Made by a program: the position numbers and the translations under genes. The notes under the pieces were generated by a model. That model searched no databases, was not told where the DNA came from, and saw only the letters and a program-made list of their open reading frames with translations. From Aliiroseovarius sp. F20344 (GTDB lineage Bacteria; Pseudomonadota; Alphaproteobacteria; Rhodobacterales; Rhodobacteraceae): a DNA stretch of 64,000 nucleotides. Positions 1 to 7,791 of this stretch are shown here, in pieces; position 1 is the first letter of the stretch, and every line of letters begins with the position of its first letter. The stretch is taken from assembly GCF_023016155.1 (NCBI RefSeq), contig NZ_JALKBG010000006.1, positions 248,001 to 312,000 of the forward strand, written 5' to 3'.

Positions 1-211
1 GCACAAGCCACCAGCGCGCAGTTGACGCCACAAGGTTCTCACCCTGCGGAAATAGGATGTTCACCTGTTGCGTTGGTTTGACATTATAACCCGTTGCTGC
101 CGGTGGGGCGTCACTTGCAATCACGACAGAGCGGGATGGATAGACAAACCCTTCGATAATGGCCGCCATTTGGGCTTGCGTCATGTCGCCTGCGATCAAT
201 CGTCCACACAT
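1..211 (-). CDS. yedK: SOS response-associated peptidase / HMCES (YedK), N-terminal part
   Basis: This partial gene runs off the left edge. The first 70 residues begin M-C-G-R, placing the catalytic Cys at position 2, which is exposed when the initiator Met is removed. Further on come YNVKPTQ (family YNxAPTQ, carrying the conserved Asn) and STARWWLV (family ARWGLIP). HMCES/YedK proteins form a thiazolidine cross-link with abasic sites in single-stranded DNA and shield them from cleavage. The start is the ATG at 209-211, because the family requires Cys directly after Met. The gene lies downstream of azoR on the same strand, separated by a terminator-like hairpin, so it is probably a separate transcription unit. 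The C-terminal half, with the remaining active-site residues, is outside the window. Confidence 0.85.
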   Translation of the reverse strand, partial: MCGRLIAGDMTQAQMAAIIEGFVYPSRSVVIASDAPPAATGYNVKPTQQVNILFPQGENLVASTARWWLV

Positions 212-268
212 AGGGCAACATTGCCTTCAATCCTTAAGGCTGTCCATGCCGGAGCGATGGTGTGGTGC

Positions 269-289
269 CGGGGGCGGGTTGCGCCCCCG
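269..289 (-). terminator. Hairpin downstream of azoR
   Basis: An 8-bp perfect GC-rich stem (CGGGGGCG with CGCCCCCG, 5-nt loop) lies 10 bases past the azoR stop. There is no clear U-tract on the minus strand, so it may be a weak terminator or an RNA-stabilising hairpin. Confidence 0.45.
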
Positions 290-298
290 ACCTGCTAT

Positions 299-859
299 TT
301 ACGCAGCCAATGCCTGGATCGAGCGTTCGGCTTCGACCAATCCTTCTTCACCCGCGGCCCCGATGAAGGACACGTCTGTAAGGCCCATGAAGCCAAGGAC
401 ATGTGTCAGATAGGGGGATGCGAACTCGTAATCTGCACCAACAGGTGTTCCGCCGGATGCGCTGACCACAATCACGCGCTTGCCTTCCAACAGCCCAACC
501 GGTCCGTTTTCAGTGTAGTGGAACGTCACACCCACCCGTGCAAGCTGATCGATCCATGCTTTCAGCGTGGAAGGGATCGAGAAGTTGTAGACGGGCATTG
601 AGATGACGACCAGGTCCGCGGCCTGAACCTCGGCCACAATGTCGTCCGACACGGCAAGCGCTGCTTTGTCGGCGTCGCTGCGGGCTTCTGGTGGGGTGAA
701 GGTTGCGCGGCTGAAGCCCGCGTCAATGTGCGGAATGCCGTTGCTAAGGTCGCGCGTGGTGATGGTGGCACCAACGTGCTGGGCCACAACATCGTCTGCC
801 AGTTTACGCGAAATCGAATCTTCAGAGCGGGTTGAGCTGTCAACGCGAAGGATATGCAT
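299..859 (-). CDS. azoR: FMN-dependent NADH-azoreductase
   Basis: A 186-residue flavodoxin-like quinone reductase of the AzoR family, which uses NADH and FMN to reduce quinones and azo compounds in the cytoplasm. Visible family segments are MHILRVDSS at the N-terminus, PVYNFSIPSTLKAWID (FMN-binding loop), the GVTFHYTENGPVGLL segment and VSASGG. An upstream in-frame ATG at 926-928 would add 23 residues. I chose the ATG at 857-859 because AGGAG sits at normal spacing before it and the protein then begins at the conserved strand. It is divergent from a LysR regulator at 987, whose probable binding sites lie in the shared intergenic region. LysR-controlled induction by quinones or electrophiles is likely by analogy. 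Confidence 0.9.
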   Translation of the reverse strand: MHILRVDSSTRSEDSISRKLADDVVAQHVGATITTRDLSNGIPHIDAGFSRATFTPPEARSDADKAALAVSDDIVAEVQAADLVVISMPVYNFSIPSTLKAWIDQLARVGVTFHYTENGPVGLLEGKRVIVVSASGGTPVGADYEFASPYLTHVLGFMGLTDVSFIGAAGEEGLVEAERSIQALAA

Positions 860-938
860 GATGTGATCTCCTGTTTTCGGATCGTTTGATGTTGAGGGGA
901 ATGTGATACCTTGCATTTTTAAACGCAATCTGGGTTAA

Positions 939-972
939 TCAACAGATAGTGTTGAAATATGCACAGATAGTG
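939..972. promoter_or_regulatory. Putative LysR operator between azoR and lysR
   Basis: Two overlapping symmetries are visible. One is an inverted repeat, TCAACA-GATAG-TGTTGA (939-955). The other is a direct repeat of ACAGATAGTG at 942-951 and 963-972, offset by exactly 21 bp (two helical turns). This is the usual geometry of LysR-type recognition and activation sites in a divergent regulator/target promoter. Confidence 0.6.
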
Positions 973-986
973 GATGAGGGACTCAA

Positions 987-1880
987 TTGGATCATTGGGA
1001 TGAGATTCGGACGGCATTCCATGTTGCGCGCGCTGGCACTGTAAGCGGTGCTGCCGACAGTTTGGGCATCCACCATGCAACCGTGATCCGGCACATAGAT
1101 ACATTGGAGGCGCGGATGGGGGTGAAACTGTTTCAACGCCATGCCCGCGGGTATACCCCAACCGAAGCAGGGACGGATCTGGCCCGGATTGCGGCAACGA
1201 CGGAAGAGCAATTCATCCAGCTGGGTACGCGTTTGAAGGGGCAGGGGGAAGATGTCTCGGGCGAAGTGGTTGTCACTGCACTTGCTTCGTTTTCGCCGCG
1301 GTTGACGCCGGTATTGGCCGCGTTCCAGCATGCAAATCCCAACACGGTGATCCGGTTGCGCACAGGATTGCGCCTTCTGCGCCTTGAGTATGGCGAGGCG
1401 CATGTCGCGGTACGTGCAGGCAGCGCGCCGCAAGAACCCGATAATGTCGCGCAGCGGTTCTTGAACATGGAGCTTGGGCTATACGTGTCGCCGCTTTATG
1501 TAGAGAGATACGGGATGCCGAGCGAGCAAACCCTGGATCAACATCACTTTATCGGCGGCGACGATGCGACGTCGCGCGCACCTTTCATTCGTTGGATGAA
1601 TGACAATGTGGATGAAGAAAACATCACATTCCGTGTGACGGATGATGTTTCGTTACAGCAAGCATTGCTGGCAGGTGCGGGTGTCGGGTTTGCTGTGCGT
1701 GGTCAGCATCCAGAAATGTTGGAAGTCATGCCGCCATTGCCAGAATGGCGATCAGAGTTCTGGTTGGTCACCCATGTTGATCTTCACAGATCAGCCAAGG
1801 TTCAGGCGGTGCTGCGTTGTCTGAAAGATGCGGCTAAAGTCTGGGCGGCTTCGGATCCCGCGATTTCATTGCCGGATTAA
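987..1880 (+). CDS. LysR-family transcriptional regulator
   Basis: A 297-residue LysR-type regulator. The N-terminal winged helix-turn-helix covers residues 1-60 (FHVARAGTVSGAADSLGIHHATVIRHI, then LEARMGVKLFQR and TPTEAG), followed by a periplasmic-binding-protein-like effector domain. The start is a TTG at 987 with GAGGG about 7 bases upstream; no ATG in the frame would keep the whole HTH. It is divergent from azoR, with symmetric sites between them, so it probably regulates azoR in response to a quinone or electrophile; that ligand is a guess. Its stop overlaps the stop of the convergent ArsR gene by a few bases. Confidence 0.88.
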   Translation: MDHWDEIRTAFHVARAGTVSGAADSLGIHHATVIRHIDTLEARMGVKLFQRHARGYTPTEAGTDLARIAATTEEQFIQLGTRLKGQGEDVSGEVVVTALASFSPRLTPVLAAFQHANPNTVIRLRTGLRLLRLEYGEAHVAVRAGSAPQEPDNVAQRFLNMELGLYVSPLYVERYGMPSEQTLDQHHFIGGDDATSRAPFIRWMNDNVDEENITFRVTDDVSLQQALLAGAGVGFAVRGQHPEMLEVMPPLPEWRSEFWLVTHVDLHRSAKVQAVLRCLKDAAKVWAASDPAISLPD

Positions 1881-2209
1881 TTGGGGTCTTCGCGCAGCTC
1901 TTCTTCCAGAAATCGCTCGAACGCGTCCAGATTGACGGGCTCGAACTGCCCAAAACCCTGCATCCAGACCGAGGCTTCACGCAAAGCGCTTGGGTCAAGT
2001 TTGCACCACTTCACCCGCCCACGCTTTTCCTGCGTGATCAACCCGGCGCGGGTCAGGATCGTCAGGTGTTTGGAGATCGCGGCCAACGACATCTCGAACG
2101 GTTCAGCCACATCGGTGACCGCCATGTCATCTTCCAAAAGCATGGTCAGAATAGCGCGCCGTGTGGGGTCGGACAGTGCAGCAAAAACAAGATCAAGACG
2201 GTTTTCCAT
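1877..2209 (-). CDS. ArsR-family transcriptional regulator
   Basis: A 110-residue winged-helix repressor. LDLVFAALSDPTRRAILTML is the classic ArsR opening, SLAAISKHLTILTRAGLI is the recognition helix region and RGRVKWCKLDP the wing. No CxC metal-binding motif is present in the recognition helix, so it belongs to the non-metal branch often linked to SRPBCC/AHSA1 proteins; no such partner lies beside it here. I chose the ATG at 2207-2209 over one 19 codons upstream because it begins the conserved domain. A CAACC/GGTTG-type inverted repeat 32 bp upstream suggests autorepression. It is convergent with and overlaps the LysR gene by 4 bp. Confidence 0.85.
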   Translation of the reverse strand: MENRLDLVFAALSDPTRRAILTMLLEDDMAVTDVAEPFEMSLAAISKHLTILTRAGLITQEKRGRVKWCKLDPSALREASVWMQGFGQFEPVNLDAFERFLEEELREDPN

Positions 2210-2241
2210 GTTCAAGGGCCTAGGCGGGCACGCGCCAATCG

Positions 2242-2257
2242 TCAACCAATCGGTTGA
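2242..2257. promoter_or_regulatory. Putative ArsR operator
   Basis: Inverted repeat TCAACC-AATC-GGTTGA lies 32 bp upstream of the arsR ATG. The CAAC/GTTG arms match the style of sites used by ArsR-family repressors of this branch. Confidence 0.55.
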
Positions 2258-2438
2258 ATAACGCAAAACCTGTGGAATCCACCGCTAGGCGGCACTTGTT
2301 GGTAGTGGCGGAATTCCCGCTCTCTTAAAAATAATTAAATAACAATGAGTTACACCTCGCACTGTTGGCGCTAAACTGCGTTGACTCACAGCCCGTCACC
2401 CCTTAGCAACTGCGATAACCGTCACCGGAGGATTTTGC

Positions 2439-2789
2439 GTGTCCAACACTCCCGATCCCGAGCGCTTAAAAGAGCTCGATAGCCGCATCAAAGCGGCGAA
2501 GGGGGAAGAGGACGAGCAGAAGACCGGAGATGAGGCCTACAACCAGGCATCCTTTGCTTGGCAGATGGTCATAGAGCTTACAGTCGGTTTAATCATCGGC
2601 TTCGGCATCGGATACGGGCTGGACAGTCTTTTTGGGACCAAGCCGATCTTTATGGTGCTGTTTATATTGTTGGGTTTCGCGGCCGGTATGAAAGTCATGC
2701 TTGGAACCGCGGCTCAGATGCAGAAGAGAGCGACAGAAGCGCAAGACGCGCAGTCCGTCGCGCAAGAAGAGGAAGAGACACGTGGCTGA
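2439..2789 (+). CDS. atpI: ATP synthase accessory protein AtpI
   Basis: A 116-residue small membrane protein that heads the F0 operon. After a charged N-terminus ([13 protein letters not shown]) come two hydrophobic segments at about residues 40-65 and 70-90, with [15 protein letters not shown] between them, as in AtpI. AtpI assists assembly of the c-ring and sometimes Mg2+ uptake; it is not a stoichiometric subunit. The start is GTG at 2439, with a strong GGAGGA at 2427-2432. The 3' end overlaps the start of atpB by 8 bases, so the two are translationally coupled. The 230-bp region upstream is shared with the divergent arsR. Confidence 0.9.
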   Translation: MSNTPDPERLKELDSRIKAAKGEEDEQKTGDEAYNQASFAWQMVIELTVGLIIGFGIGYGLDSLFGTKPIFMVLFILLGFAAGMKVMLGTAAQMQKRATEAQDAQSVAQEEEETRG

Positions 2790-3621
2790 ACAGAACGCAA
2801 AGCAGGGCGCTGGTCCGATCATCAAAATTGCATTCTTCGCCGTGTTGGCACTGGTTCTGCTGTCGGGCGTCTTGTTTGCCCCCGCGCATCCAGGTCTGGC
2901 CATCCACCCGATGGACCAGTTCGAGATCAAGCCGCTTTTCGGCGCGGATCACTTGGGCACCTTCACTCCGACCAACCAAACACTTTGGATGGTTCTGGCG
3001 ATTGTAGGCATCGTCCTGATGCTGGTTGTTGGCTCGCGCGGCCGTGCAATCGTGCCGACACGCGGGCAGTCGGTTGCCGAAATGGCTTACGGCTTTGTCT
3101 ACAAGATGGTTGAAGATGTTGCTGGCAAAGACGCCGTGAAATACTTCCCCGGCATCATGACCCTGTTCATGTTCATCCTGTTCGCCAACTTCTTGGGCCT
3201 GATCCCGACATCCTTCACCGCCACCAGCCACATCGCTGTGACTGCCGTGTTGGCGATGATCGTGTTCGTCTTTGTCACTGTGCTGGGTTTTGTGAAGAAC
3301 GGCGTGGGTTTCTTGGGCCTTTTCTGGGTTTCGTCCGCACCGCTCGCGCTGCGTCCGATCCTTGCTGTAATCGAACTGATCTCGTACTTCGTGCGCCCGG
3401 TTAGCCACTCCATTCGTTTGGCCGGTAACGTGATGGCTGGACACGCGGTGATCAAAGTATTCGCTGGCTTTGCTGCCGCCCTGGGCGTGTTCAGCTTCCT
3501 GCCAATCCTGGCCATCTCGGCCGTCTACGCACTGGAAGTGCTCGTAGCCTTCATTCAGGCTTACGTGTTCACCATCCTGACCTGCGTATATCTGAAAGAC
3601 GCTCTGCATCCGTCGCACTAA
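2782..3621 (+). CDS. atpB: F0F1 ATP synthase subunit a
   Basis: A 279-residue proton-channel subunit of F0 in the inner membrane. Features visible are a hydrophobic segment near residues 14-34, the [12 protein letters not shown] segment, several transmembrane helices, and the essential Arg in [19 protein letters not shown], which faces the c-ring carboxylate. The start was set at GTG 2782 with AAGAGGAAGAG upstream. The frame is open further 5' within atpI, but that extension is very basic and unlike the family. The gene overlaps atpI by 8 bases and is followed 60 bp later by atpE. Confidence 0.95.
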   Translation: MAEQNAKQGAGPIIKIAFFAVLALVLLSGVLFAPAHPGLAIHPMDQFEIKPLFGADHLGTFTPTNQTLWMVLAIVGIVLMLVVGSRGRAIVPTRGQSVAEMAYGFVYKMVEDVAGKDAVKYFPGIMTLFMFILFANFLGLIPTSFTATSHIAVTAVLAMIVFVFVTVLGFVKNGVGFLGLFWVSSAPLALRPILAVIELISYFVRPVSHSIRLAGNVMAGHAVIKVFAGFAAALGVFSFLPILAISAVYALEVLVAFIQAYVFTILTCVYLKDALHPSH

Positions 3622-3681
3622 GACGGTTGCAGCCCGCTAACCAATCCTAATTCAAGCATTCCAACGTAAGGAGAAATCACA

Positions 3682-3918
3682 ATGGAAGGCAATATCGCTC
3701 AAATGGGTCAATTCATCGGTGCAGGTCTGGCAGCTATCGGTTCGGGTGCCGCCGCTATCGGTGTGGGCCACGTTGCTGGTAACTTCCTGGCCGGTGCTCT
3801 GCGCAACCCGTCGGCAGCTGCCGCTCAGACCGCGACCCTGTTCATCGGTATCGCATTTGCAGAAGCCCTGGGCATCTTCTCGTTCCTGGTCGCTCTGCTG
3901 CTGATGTTTGCTGTCTAA
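3682..3918 (+). CDS. atpE: F0F1 ATP synthase subunit c
   Basis: A 78-residue two-helix proteolipid that forms the rotor ring. Helix 1 is rich in Gly and Ala ([17 protein letters not shown]), the polar loop is RNPS at residues 41-44, and the ion-binding carboxylate is Glu61 in [10 protein letters not shown]. The Gln/Ser residues of Na+-type c-subunits are missing, consistent with a proton-coupled enzyme. An AAGGAG Shine-Dalgarno precedes the ATG. It is the third gene of the F0 operon. Confidence 0.97.
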   Translation: MEGNIAQMGQFIGAGLAAIGSGAAAIGVGHVAGNFLAGALRNPSAAAAQTATLFIGIAFAEALGIFSFLVALLLMFAV

Positions 3919-3994
3919 GACCTGAACCATCCTTACGACGGGGTGGATCACCCGTGATCCGCCCTATCTAATCCGGTTCCAGAGGACTTAAGAC

Positions 3995-4534
3995 ATGGCA
4001 AGTAACACACATAGCACAGAAGCAGCACACGGTGGCGCAGAAGCCGCTGGCATGCCGCAACTGGATTTCTCGACCTTCGGGAACCAGATCTTCTGGCTCG
4101 TGGTGACGCTGGTCGTGATCTACTTTGTCCTGACCAAGATCGCACTGCCCCGTATTGAGGCTGTGCTGTCCGAACGTCAGGGCACGATCACAAACGATCT
4201 GGCTGCTGCCGAAGAGCTGAAGCAGAAGGCCGTCGAGGCTGAAGAGGCTTATAATAAGGCCCTGGCGGACGCCCGAGTTGAAGCGAACAAAATTGTCGCT
4301 GAAGCACGTGCGGACATTCAGGCCGATCTTGATGCAGCTGCTGCTAAAGCAGATGCCGAGATTGCCGCAAAGGCTGCCGAAAGCGAAGCCGCGATCTCTG
4401 AGATCCGCGCCGGCGCTGTAGACAGTGTTAAGGCAGTGTCCAAGGATGTCGCGAAAGAGATCCTCGGCTCAATGGGCTACAAAGCTGACGCCAAATCGGT
4501 GACAGCGGCGGTAACCTCGCGGATGAAAGGGTGA
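3995..4534 (+). CDS. atpX: F0F1 ATP synthase subunit b' (second b-type subunit)
   Basis: A 179-residue peripheral-stalk subunit. A single hydrophobic segment (about residues 30-48: [18 protein letters not shown]) is followed by [18 protein letters not shown] and a long Ala/Glu/Lys-rich coiled coil. Photosynthetic bacteria and related alphaproteobacteria have two different b-type subunits forming a heterodimeric stalk. This one lacks a signal-like N-terminus and comes first, which is the b' position. The last bases overlap a GTG that could start atpF, but the ATG 6 bases past the stop is the better start for that gene. Confidence 0.92.
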   Translation: MASNTHSTEAAHGGAEAAGMPQLDFSTFGNQIFWLVVTLVVIYFVLTKIALPRIEAVLSERQGTITNDLAAAEELKQKAVEAEEAYNKALADARVEANKIVAEARADIQADLDAAAAKADAEIAAKAAESEAAISEIRAGAVDSVKAVSKDVAKEILGSMGYKADAKSVTAAVTSRMKG

Positions 4535-4539
4535 AGACA

Positions 4540-5100
4540 ATGAAGAAAATTGCACTTCTCCCCGTAGTTCTGGCTGCCACACCAGCATTTGCTGCTGGTG
4601 ATGCGGGTTGGACTGATCTGGCGAACACCAACATGGTCGTTACGCTGGCATTCCTTCTGTTCGTGACCTTCTTGGGGTACATGGGCGTGCACAAAATGTT
4701 GGGCGGTCAGCTCGACAAACGGGCCGAGGGCATCAAGTCGGAACTCGACGAAGCCCGTGCCCTGCGTGAAGAGGCCCAGACCATTCTGGCGTCCTATGAG
4801 CGTAAGCAGAAAGAAGTGGCTGATCAGGCAGAGCGCATCGTTGCGCATGCCAAAGAAGAAGCCGCCAACGCTGCTGCTCAGGCAAAAGAAGATCTGAAAG
4901 CTTCGATTGCACGCCGTCTGGCTGCTGCCGAAGACCAAATCGCATCGGCAGAAGCTGCCGCTGTGAAGGAGGTTCGCGACAGCGCAGTTCAAGTCGCAGT
5001 GGGCGCTGCCCGCGATATGATCGCCAAACAGATGACCGCAACCGACGGCAACAAGCTGATCGAGGAAGCCATCAAGGACGTGGAAGCCAAGCTGCACTAA
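4540..5100 (+). CDS. atpF: F0F1 ATP synthase subunit b
   Basis: A 186-residue stalk subunit. The N-terminus (MKKIALLPVVLAATPAFAAG) looks like a cleavable signal peptide, as in other Rhodobacterales b subunits. It is followed by the membrane segment TNMVVTLAFLLFVTFLGY and a coiled coil starting LDKRAEGIKSELDEARALREEA. I preferred ATG 4540 to GTG 4531, because AAAGGG lies 9-10 bases before the ATG. It is the last gene of the F0 operon and is followed by a strong terminator. The F1 genes are not in this window, as expected for split atp operons. Confidence 0.93.
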   Translation: MKKIALLPVVLAATPAFAAGDAGWTDLANTNMVVTLAFLLFVTFLGYMGVHKMLGGQLDKRAEGIKSELDEARALREEAQTILASYERKQKEVADQAERIVAHAKEEAANAAAQAKEDLKASIARRLAAAEDQIASAEAAAVKEVRDSAVQVAVGAARDMIAKQMTATDGNKLIEEAIKDVEAKLH

Positions 5101-5127
5101 GCTGGCCTTCCTCAGAAGAAATTAAGA

Positions 5128-5154
5128 AACCCGGCTCATTGGCCGGGTTTTTTG
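5128..5154 (+). terminator. Rho-independent terminator of the F0 operon
   Basis: A perfect 8-bp stem (AACCCGGC/GCCGGGTT) with a 6-nt loop is followed by a T-rich run, 28 bases past the atpF stop. Confidence 0.9.
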
Positions 5155-5190
5155 TTTTTGAGAAATGGGCAGGCTTGAACTAAAGCCGAA

Positions 5191-5946
5191 CTACCGGCGT
5201 TTCTCGTAATCCAGCCTTTGGCGCGCGACTTCCTCGTTCCGCTCTGTTCGACGCAAATCAGCGTAAGCCTGCACCACATAGTCCATGTGCGCTTCGATGG
5301 CGGCGCGGGCAGCCTTGGGATCGCGGGCCTGCAAGGCGTCGTTGATGGCCCGGTGCTGTTCTAACAGGTCCATACGGGTGTTGGTGATCTGAATGACCAC
5401 CTTGCGACTGTAGAGCACCCCTTGCTTTAGGAGGTCGTACATGGCGCGCATCATATGAACCATCAGCACATTATGGCTGGCTTCGATGATCGCCATGTGG
5501 AAATCGCTGTCGAGATCTGCGCCGTGACCCTCCGGGGCTTGTTCCATCTTCAAAAAGATCTCGTTGATCACTTCAAGATCCGTGTCTGACCCGAATTGTG
5601 CGGCCCGTTCGGCGGCCAGCCCCTCCATGTCACGTCTGAAGGTGATGTAGTCATAGACTGCTTCGTCATGGCGGCCGATGAGTTTGACAAGAGCAGGTGA
5701 AAATGAGCTGTCCAGATCTTCCGAAATGAAAATACCAGCACCCGCACGGCGCGACAAAAGCTTAGCCTCTTCCAGCTCAGCCAATGCGTCGCGCAAAGAG
5801 GGGCGTGATACGCCCAGGCGATCTGCAAGATCACGTTCTGCAGGCAAGCGCTCTCCGGGGCGCAGAATGCCTCGCAGGATCAAAAGCTCAATTTGTTCGA
5901 CCACTGAATTTGAAAGCTTGTTTGCGGTGATTTTTTGGAAGGGCAT
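5191..5946 (-). CDS. GntR-family (FadR subfamily) transcriptional regulator
   Basis: A 251-residue regulator. The N-terminal winged helix covers about residues 8-75 (QIELLILRGILRPGERLPAERDLADRLGVSRPSLRDAL). The C-terminal FCD ligand domain has the metal-binding pattern D..H (SDFHMAIIEASHN), a second His near EQHRAI and HMDYV. PdhR, LldR and GlcC belong to this subfamily and respond to organic acids such as pyruvate, lactate or glycolate. No metabolic target is adjacent, so the ligand is unknown. It is convergent with the atp operon. A dyad-symmetric site just upstream of its own start suggests autoregulation. Confidence 0.85.
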   Translation of the reverse strand: MPFQKITANKLSNSVVEQIELLILRGILRPGERLPAERDLADRLGVSRPSLRDALAELEEAKLLSRRAGAGIFISEDLDSSFSPALVKLIGRHDEAVYDYITFRRDMEGLAAERAAQFGSDTDLEVINEIFLKMEQAPEGHGADLDSDFHMAIIEASHNVLMVHMMRAMYDLLKQGVLYSRKVVIQITNTRMDLLEQHRAINDALQARDPKAARAAIEAHMDYVVQAYADLRRTERNEEVARQRLDYEKRR

Positions 5947-5962
5947 GAAAGACTCTTTGAAT

Positions 5963-5981
5963 TGGTCAGATTACATGACCA
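5963..5981. promoter_or_regulatory. Putative GntR/FadR-family operator
   Basis: A perfect inverted repeat TGGTCA-N7-TGACCA lies 17 bp upstream of the regulator ATG. TGGT/ACCA half-sites are typical of the FadR/PdhR/LldR group, though the spacer here is longer than in their classic sites. Confidence 0.6.
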
Positions 5982-6000
5982 CATCCGAGCGTGACCCTCA

Positions 6001-6035
6001 AACAAAAAAGAGGCCGGGCAATCTGCCCAGCCTCT
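6001..6035 (-). terminator. Rho-independent terminator of the OmpA-like gene
   Basis: Read on the minus strand, a 12-bp nearly perfect stem (AGAGGC.GGGCA with its complement) is followed by a TTTTTTG run, 33 bases after the ompA-like stop. Confidence 0.85.
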
Positions 6036-6067
6036 GGCGTAGTCCATATTTGCCTTCCCAAATGGGA

Positions 6068-6724
6068 TTATGCGGTTGTCGGTCGGATAACAATTTCGAC
6101 CCTGCGGTTTTGTTGACGCCCTGCGGCGTTCAAGTTCGATGCGACAGGGCGGTGTTCCCCGTGCCCAACGGTTACAACGCGAGAGCTTGAAACGCCGTTG
6201 GCGAACAGAACAGACGCGACCGAGGCCGCGCGGTTGCGCGACAAAGACAGGTTGTAATCCGCACTGCCAGTATTGTCTGTGTGCCCCTGAACCTCCACGA
6301 CCGAGTTCGGATATTGCATCAAATTACGTGCAAGCGCGGCAAGGTCGCCGCGCAAGGCCGGACTGATCTGGCTGCTGTCAGTCGCAAACAGAATGTCTTG
6401 TGGCATCGTGACAATCAGCTCGCTGCCCGTGTTCACGATCTTCACGTCGTCATTGTCGATCGCTTGGCGAAGGTCGCCTGCCTGCTTGTCCAACTGCTGT
6501 CCGATGGCGCCGCCCAGAACTCCGCCAATTACAGCGCCGACTGCTGCCTTTCCAAGCTTGCCGTCGCCCTTACGCGTCGCGCCTAAAAGGCCACCGGCAA
6601 TCGCGCCGATCGCAGCGCCGTTTTGCGTGCGCGGTCCCATGTTCGCTTGCGTTGGCGATGTGCAGGCACTGGTGGCCAGTCCGGCAATCAGGCCGAATGA
6701 GAGAATCACATGTCTTGGGTGCAT
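6068..6724 (-). CDS. OmpA-family outer-membrane lipoprotein with glycine zipper
   Basis: A 218-residue protein. The N-terminal signal peptide ends at a lipobox-like LATSAC (Cys20), predicting a lipid anchor. Residues 35-80 form a Gly/Ala-rich glycine-zipper region (AIGAIAGGLLGA, VGAVIGGVLGGAIGQQLD). The C-terminal OmpA domain (ILFATDSSQISP through VEVQGHTDNTGS to NLSLSRNRAASV) binds peptidoglycan. The layout matches YiaD-type envelope lipoproteins. The ATG at 6722-6724 has GAGGA upstream; the frame remains open further 5' into the ada-like gene, but that part is an overlap shadow. It is flanked by terminators on both sides, so it is monocistronic. Confidence 0.9.
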   Translation of the reverse strand: MHPRHVILSFGLIAGLATSACTSPTQANMGPRTQNGAAIGAIAGGLLGATRKGDGKLGKAAVGAVIGGVLGGAIGQQLDKQAGDLRQAIDNDDVKIVNTGSELIVTMPQDILFATDSSQISPALRGDLAALARNLMQYPNSVVEVQGHTDNTGSADYNLSLSRNRAASVASVLFANGVSSSRVVTVGHGEHRPVASNLNAAGRQQNRRVEIVIRPTTA

Positions 6725-6760
6725 TTTGCTGTCCTCAATTTGGTTTCTTGCTTTCCATAC

Positions 6761-6794
6761 AGAAAAGGGCCCTGTTATCGAATAACAAGGCCCT
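6761..6794 (-). terminator. Terminator downstream of the AraC-MGMT gene
   Basis: On the minus strand, a long stem (AGGGCC.TGTTAT against its complement, 3-nt loop) with one mismatch is followed by TTTTC. It lies about 30 bases past the stop of the gene at 6826. Confidence 0.85.
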
Positions 6795-6825
6795 GCTATG
6801 GGGAAACATGCGCGAAAACTGACGC

Positions 6826-7686
6826 TTAGCTGATCTCCGCCTGTTCCAGCTCCGCGCTTTCCCATGCCAGTAAGGCGCGTTTCACCGGCAAGCCCCAGTG
6901 GTATCCACCAAGTGCGCCGGACTTCCGAAGGGCGCGATGGCACGGGATTAGCCAGCTGATCGGATTGCGTCCGACCGCGGTCCCCACGGCGCGTACTGCA
7001 CGCGGCTGTCCGATCTTCTCGGCAATCTGCCCATAGGTGGTGACGTGCCCCGAGGGGATGGACAGCAGCGCTTCCCACACCTTGATCTGTAATGGCGACC
7101 CAATCAGGTGGAGAGGCGTTTTATCAGCCTGCGTCGACTTCGGATCATAGGCCGCAAGAACCCAGTCGCGAAGCCTGTCTAGGCTTTCGACATAGGTGGC
7201 ATTGGGCCAGCGCGAAATCAGGTCCTGGAATGCAACATCTGGTCCGGTTTCTTCAGCAAACCCAATGCCGCAGATGCCCCGGTCTGTACCCATGACCAGC
7301 GATTTGCCAAACGGGCTGTCAAACCAGCCCCAATAGATTATCAGACCTTCGCCTTTCTTGGCGTATTCACCGGGGCTCATCGCTTCCCAACGTAGGAATA
7401 AATCATGCAGACGGCCCTGCCCTGACAGGCCCACCGATTGCGCTGTCTCCAATGTGGAAAATCGCTCGGCCAGCAGTATCTTCGCGTGACCCAACGTCAG
7501 AAACTGTTGATAACGTTTCGGAGAAACCCCCACCCAGCGCGAGAACACCCGCTGAAAATGCGCAGGCGACATATCCATTTTTGCGGCCAATGCGTCGAGC
7601 GCCAAGGGCTCGCCTCCACTTGCATCAATCTCATCAATCGCACGGCGGATTACGTTGTAATGGTAGCTGTCTTCAGAGCGGGTCAT
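6826..7686 (-). CDS. AraC-type HTH / methylated-DNA-protein-cysteine methyltransferase
   Basis: A 286-residue two-domain protein. Residues about 10-110 are an AraC-type double HTH (ALAAKMDMSPAHFQRVFSRWVGVSPKRYQQ). Residues about 115-280 are an O6-alkylguanine-DNA alkyltransferase with the acceptor motif PCHR (Cys249), preceded by SPLQIKVWEALLSIPSGHVTTYG and RAVGTAVGRNP. Compared with E. coli Ada, the N-terminal zinc/methylphosphotriester domain is missing, so the methyl-phosphate-triggered switch is absent. The protein therefore may be a repair enzyme whose HTH acts differently. It is divergent from nth (base-excision repair), so the two share a DNA-repair neighbourhood. Confidence 0.92.
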   Translation of the reverse strand: MTRSEDSYHYNVIRRAIDEIDASGGEPLALDALAAKMDMSPAHFQRVFSRWVGVSPKRYQQFLTLGHAKILLAERFSTLETAQSVGLSGQGRLHDLFLRWEAMSPGEYAKKGEGLIIYWGWFDSPFGKSLVMGTDRGICGIGFAEETGPDVAFQDLISRWPNATYVESLDRLRDWVLAAYDPKSTQADKTPLHLIGSPLQIKVWEALLSIPSGHVTTYGQIAEKIGQPRAVRAVGTAVGRNPISWLIPCHRALRKSGALGGYHWGLPVKRALLAWESAELEQAEIS

Positions 7687-7791
7687 GTTGGCCTCGTGTG
7701 TTGCGTGATCAGAGTGCCGCGATTTTCCAATCTATGCGACCCGGAAATTGCGCATTGCACGCGGCTCGCGTATGACGATCTGCGGAAACGG

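Noticed and set aside
299-928. Longer azoR start at 928
   Set aside because: The extra 23 residues are unlike the family and the good Shine-Dalgarno belongs to the ATG at 857-859.
2325-2338. TTAA-N6-TTAA upstream of atpI, like a CtrA box
   Set aside because: CtrA sites use a 7-base spacer; the 6-base spacing in an AT-rich promoter is likely chance.
2695-3618. A 307-codon frame antisense to atpB
   Set aside because: Codon-bias mirror of the membrane protein gene; extremely rich in His, Gln and Asp with no homology.
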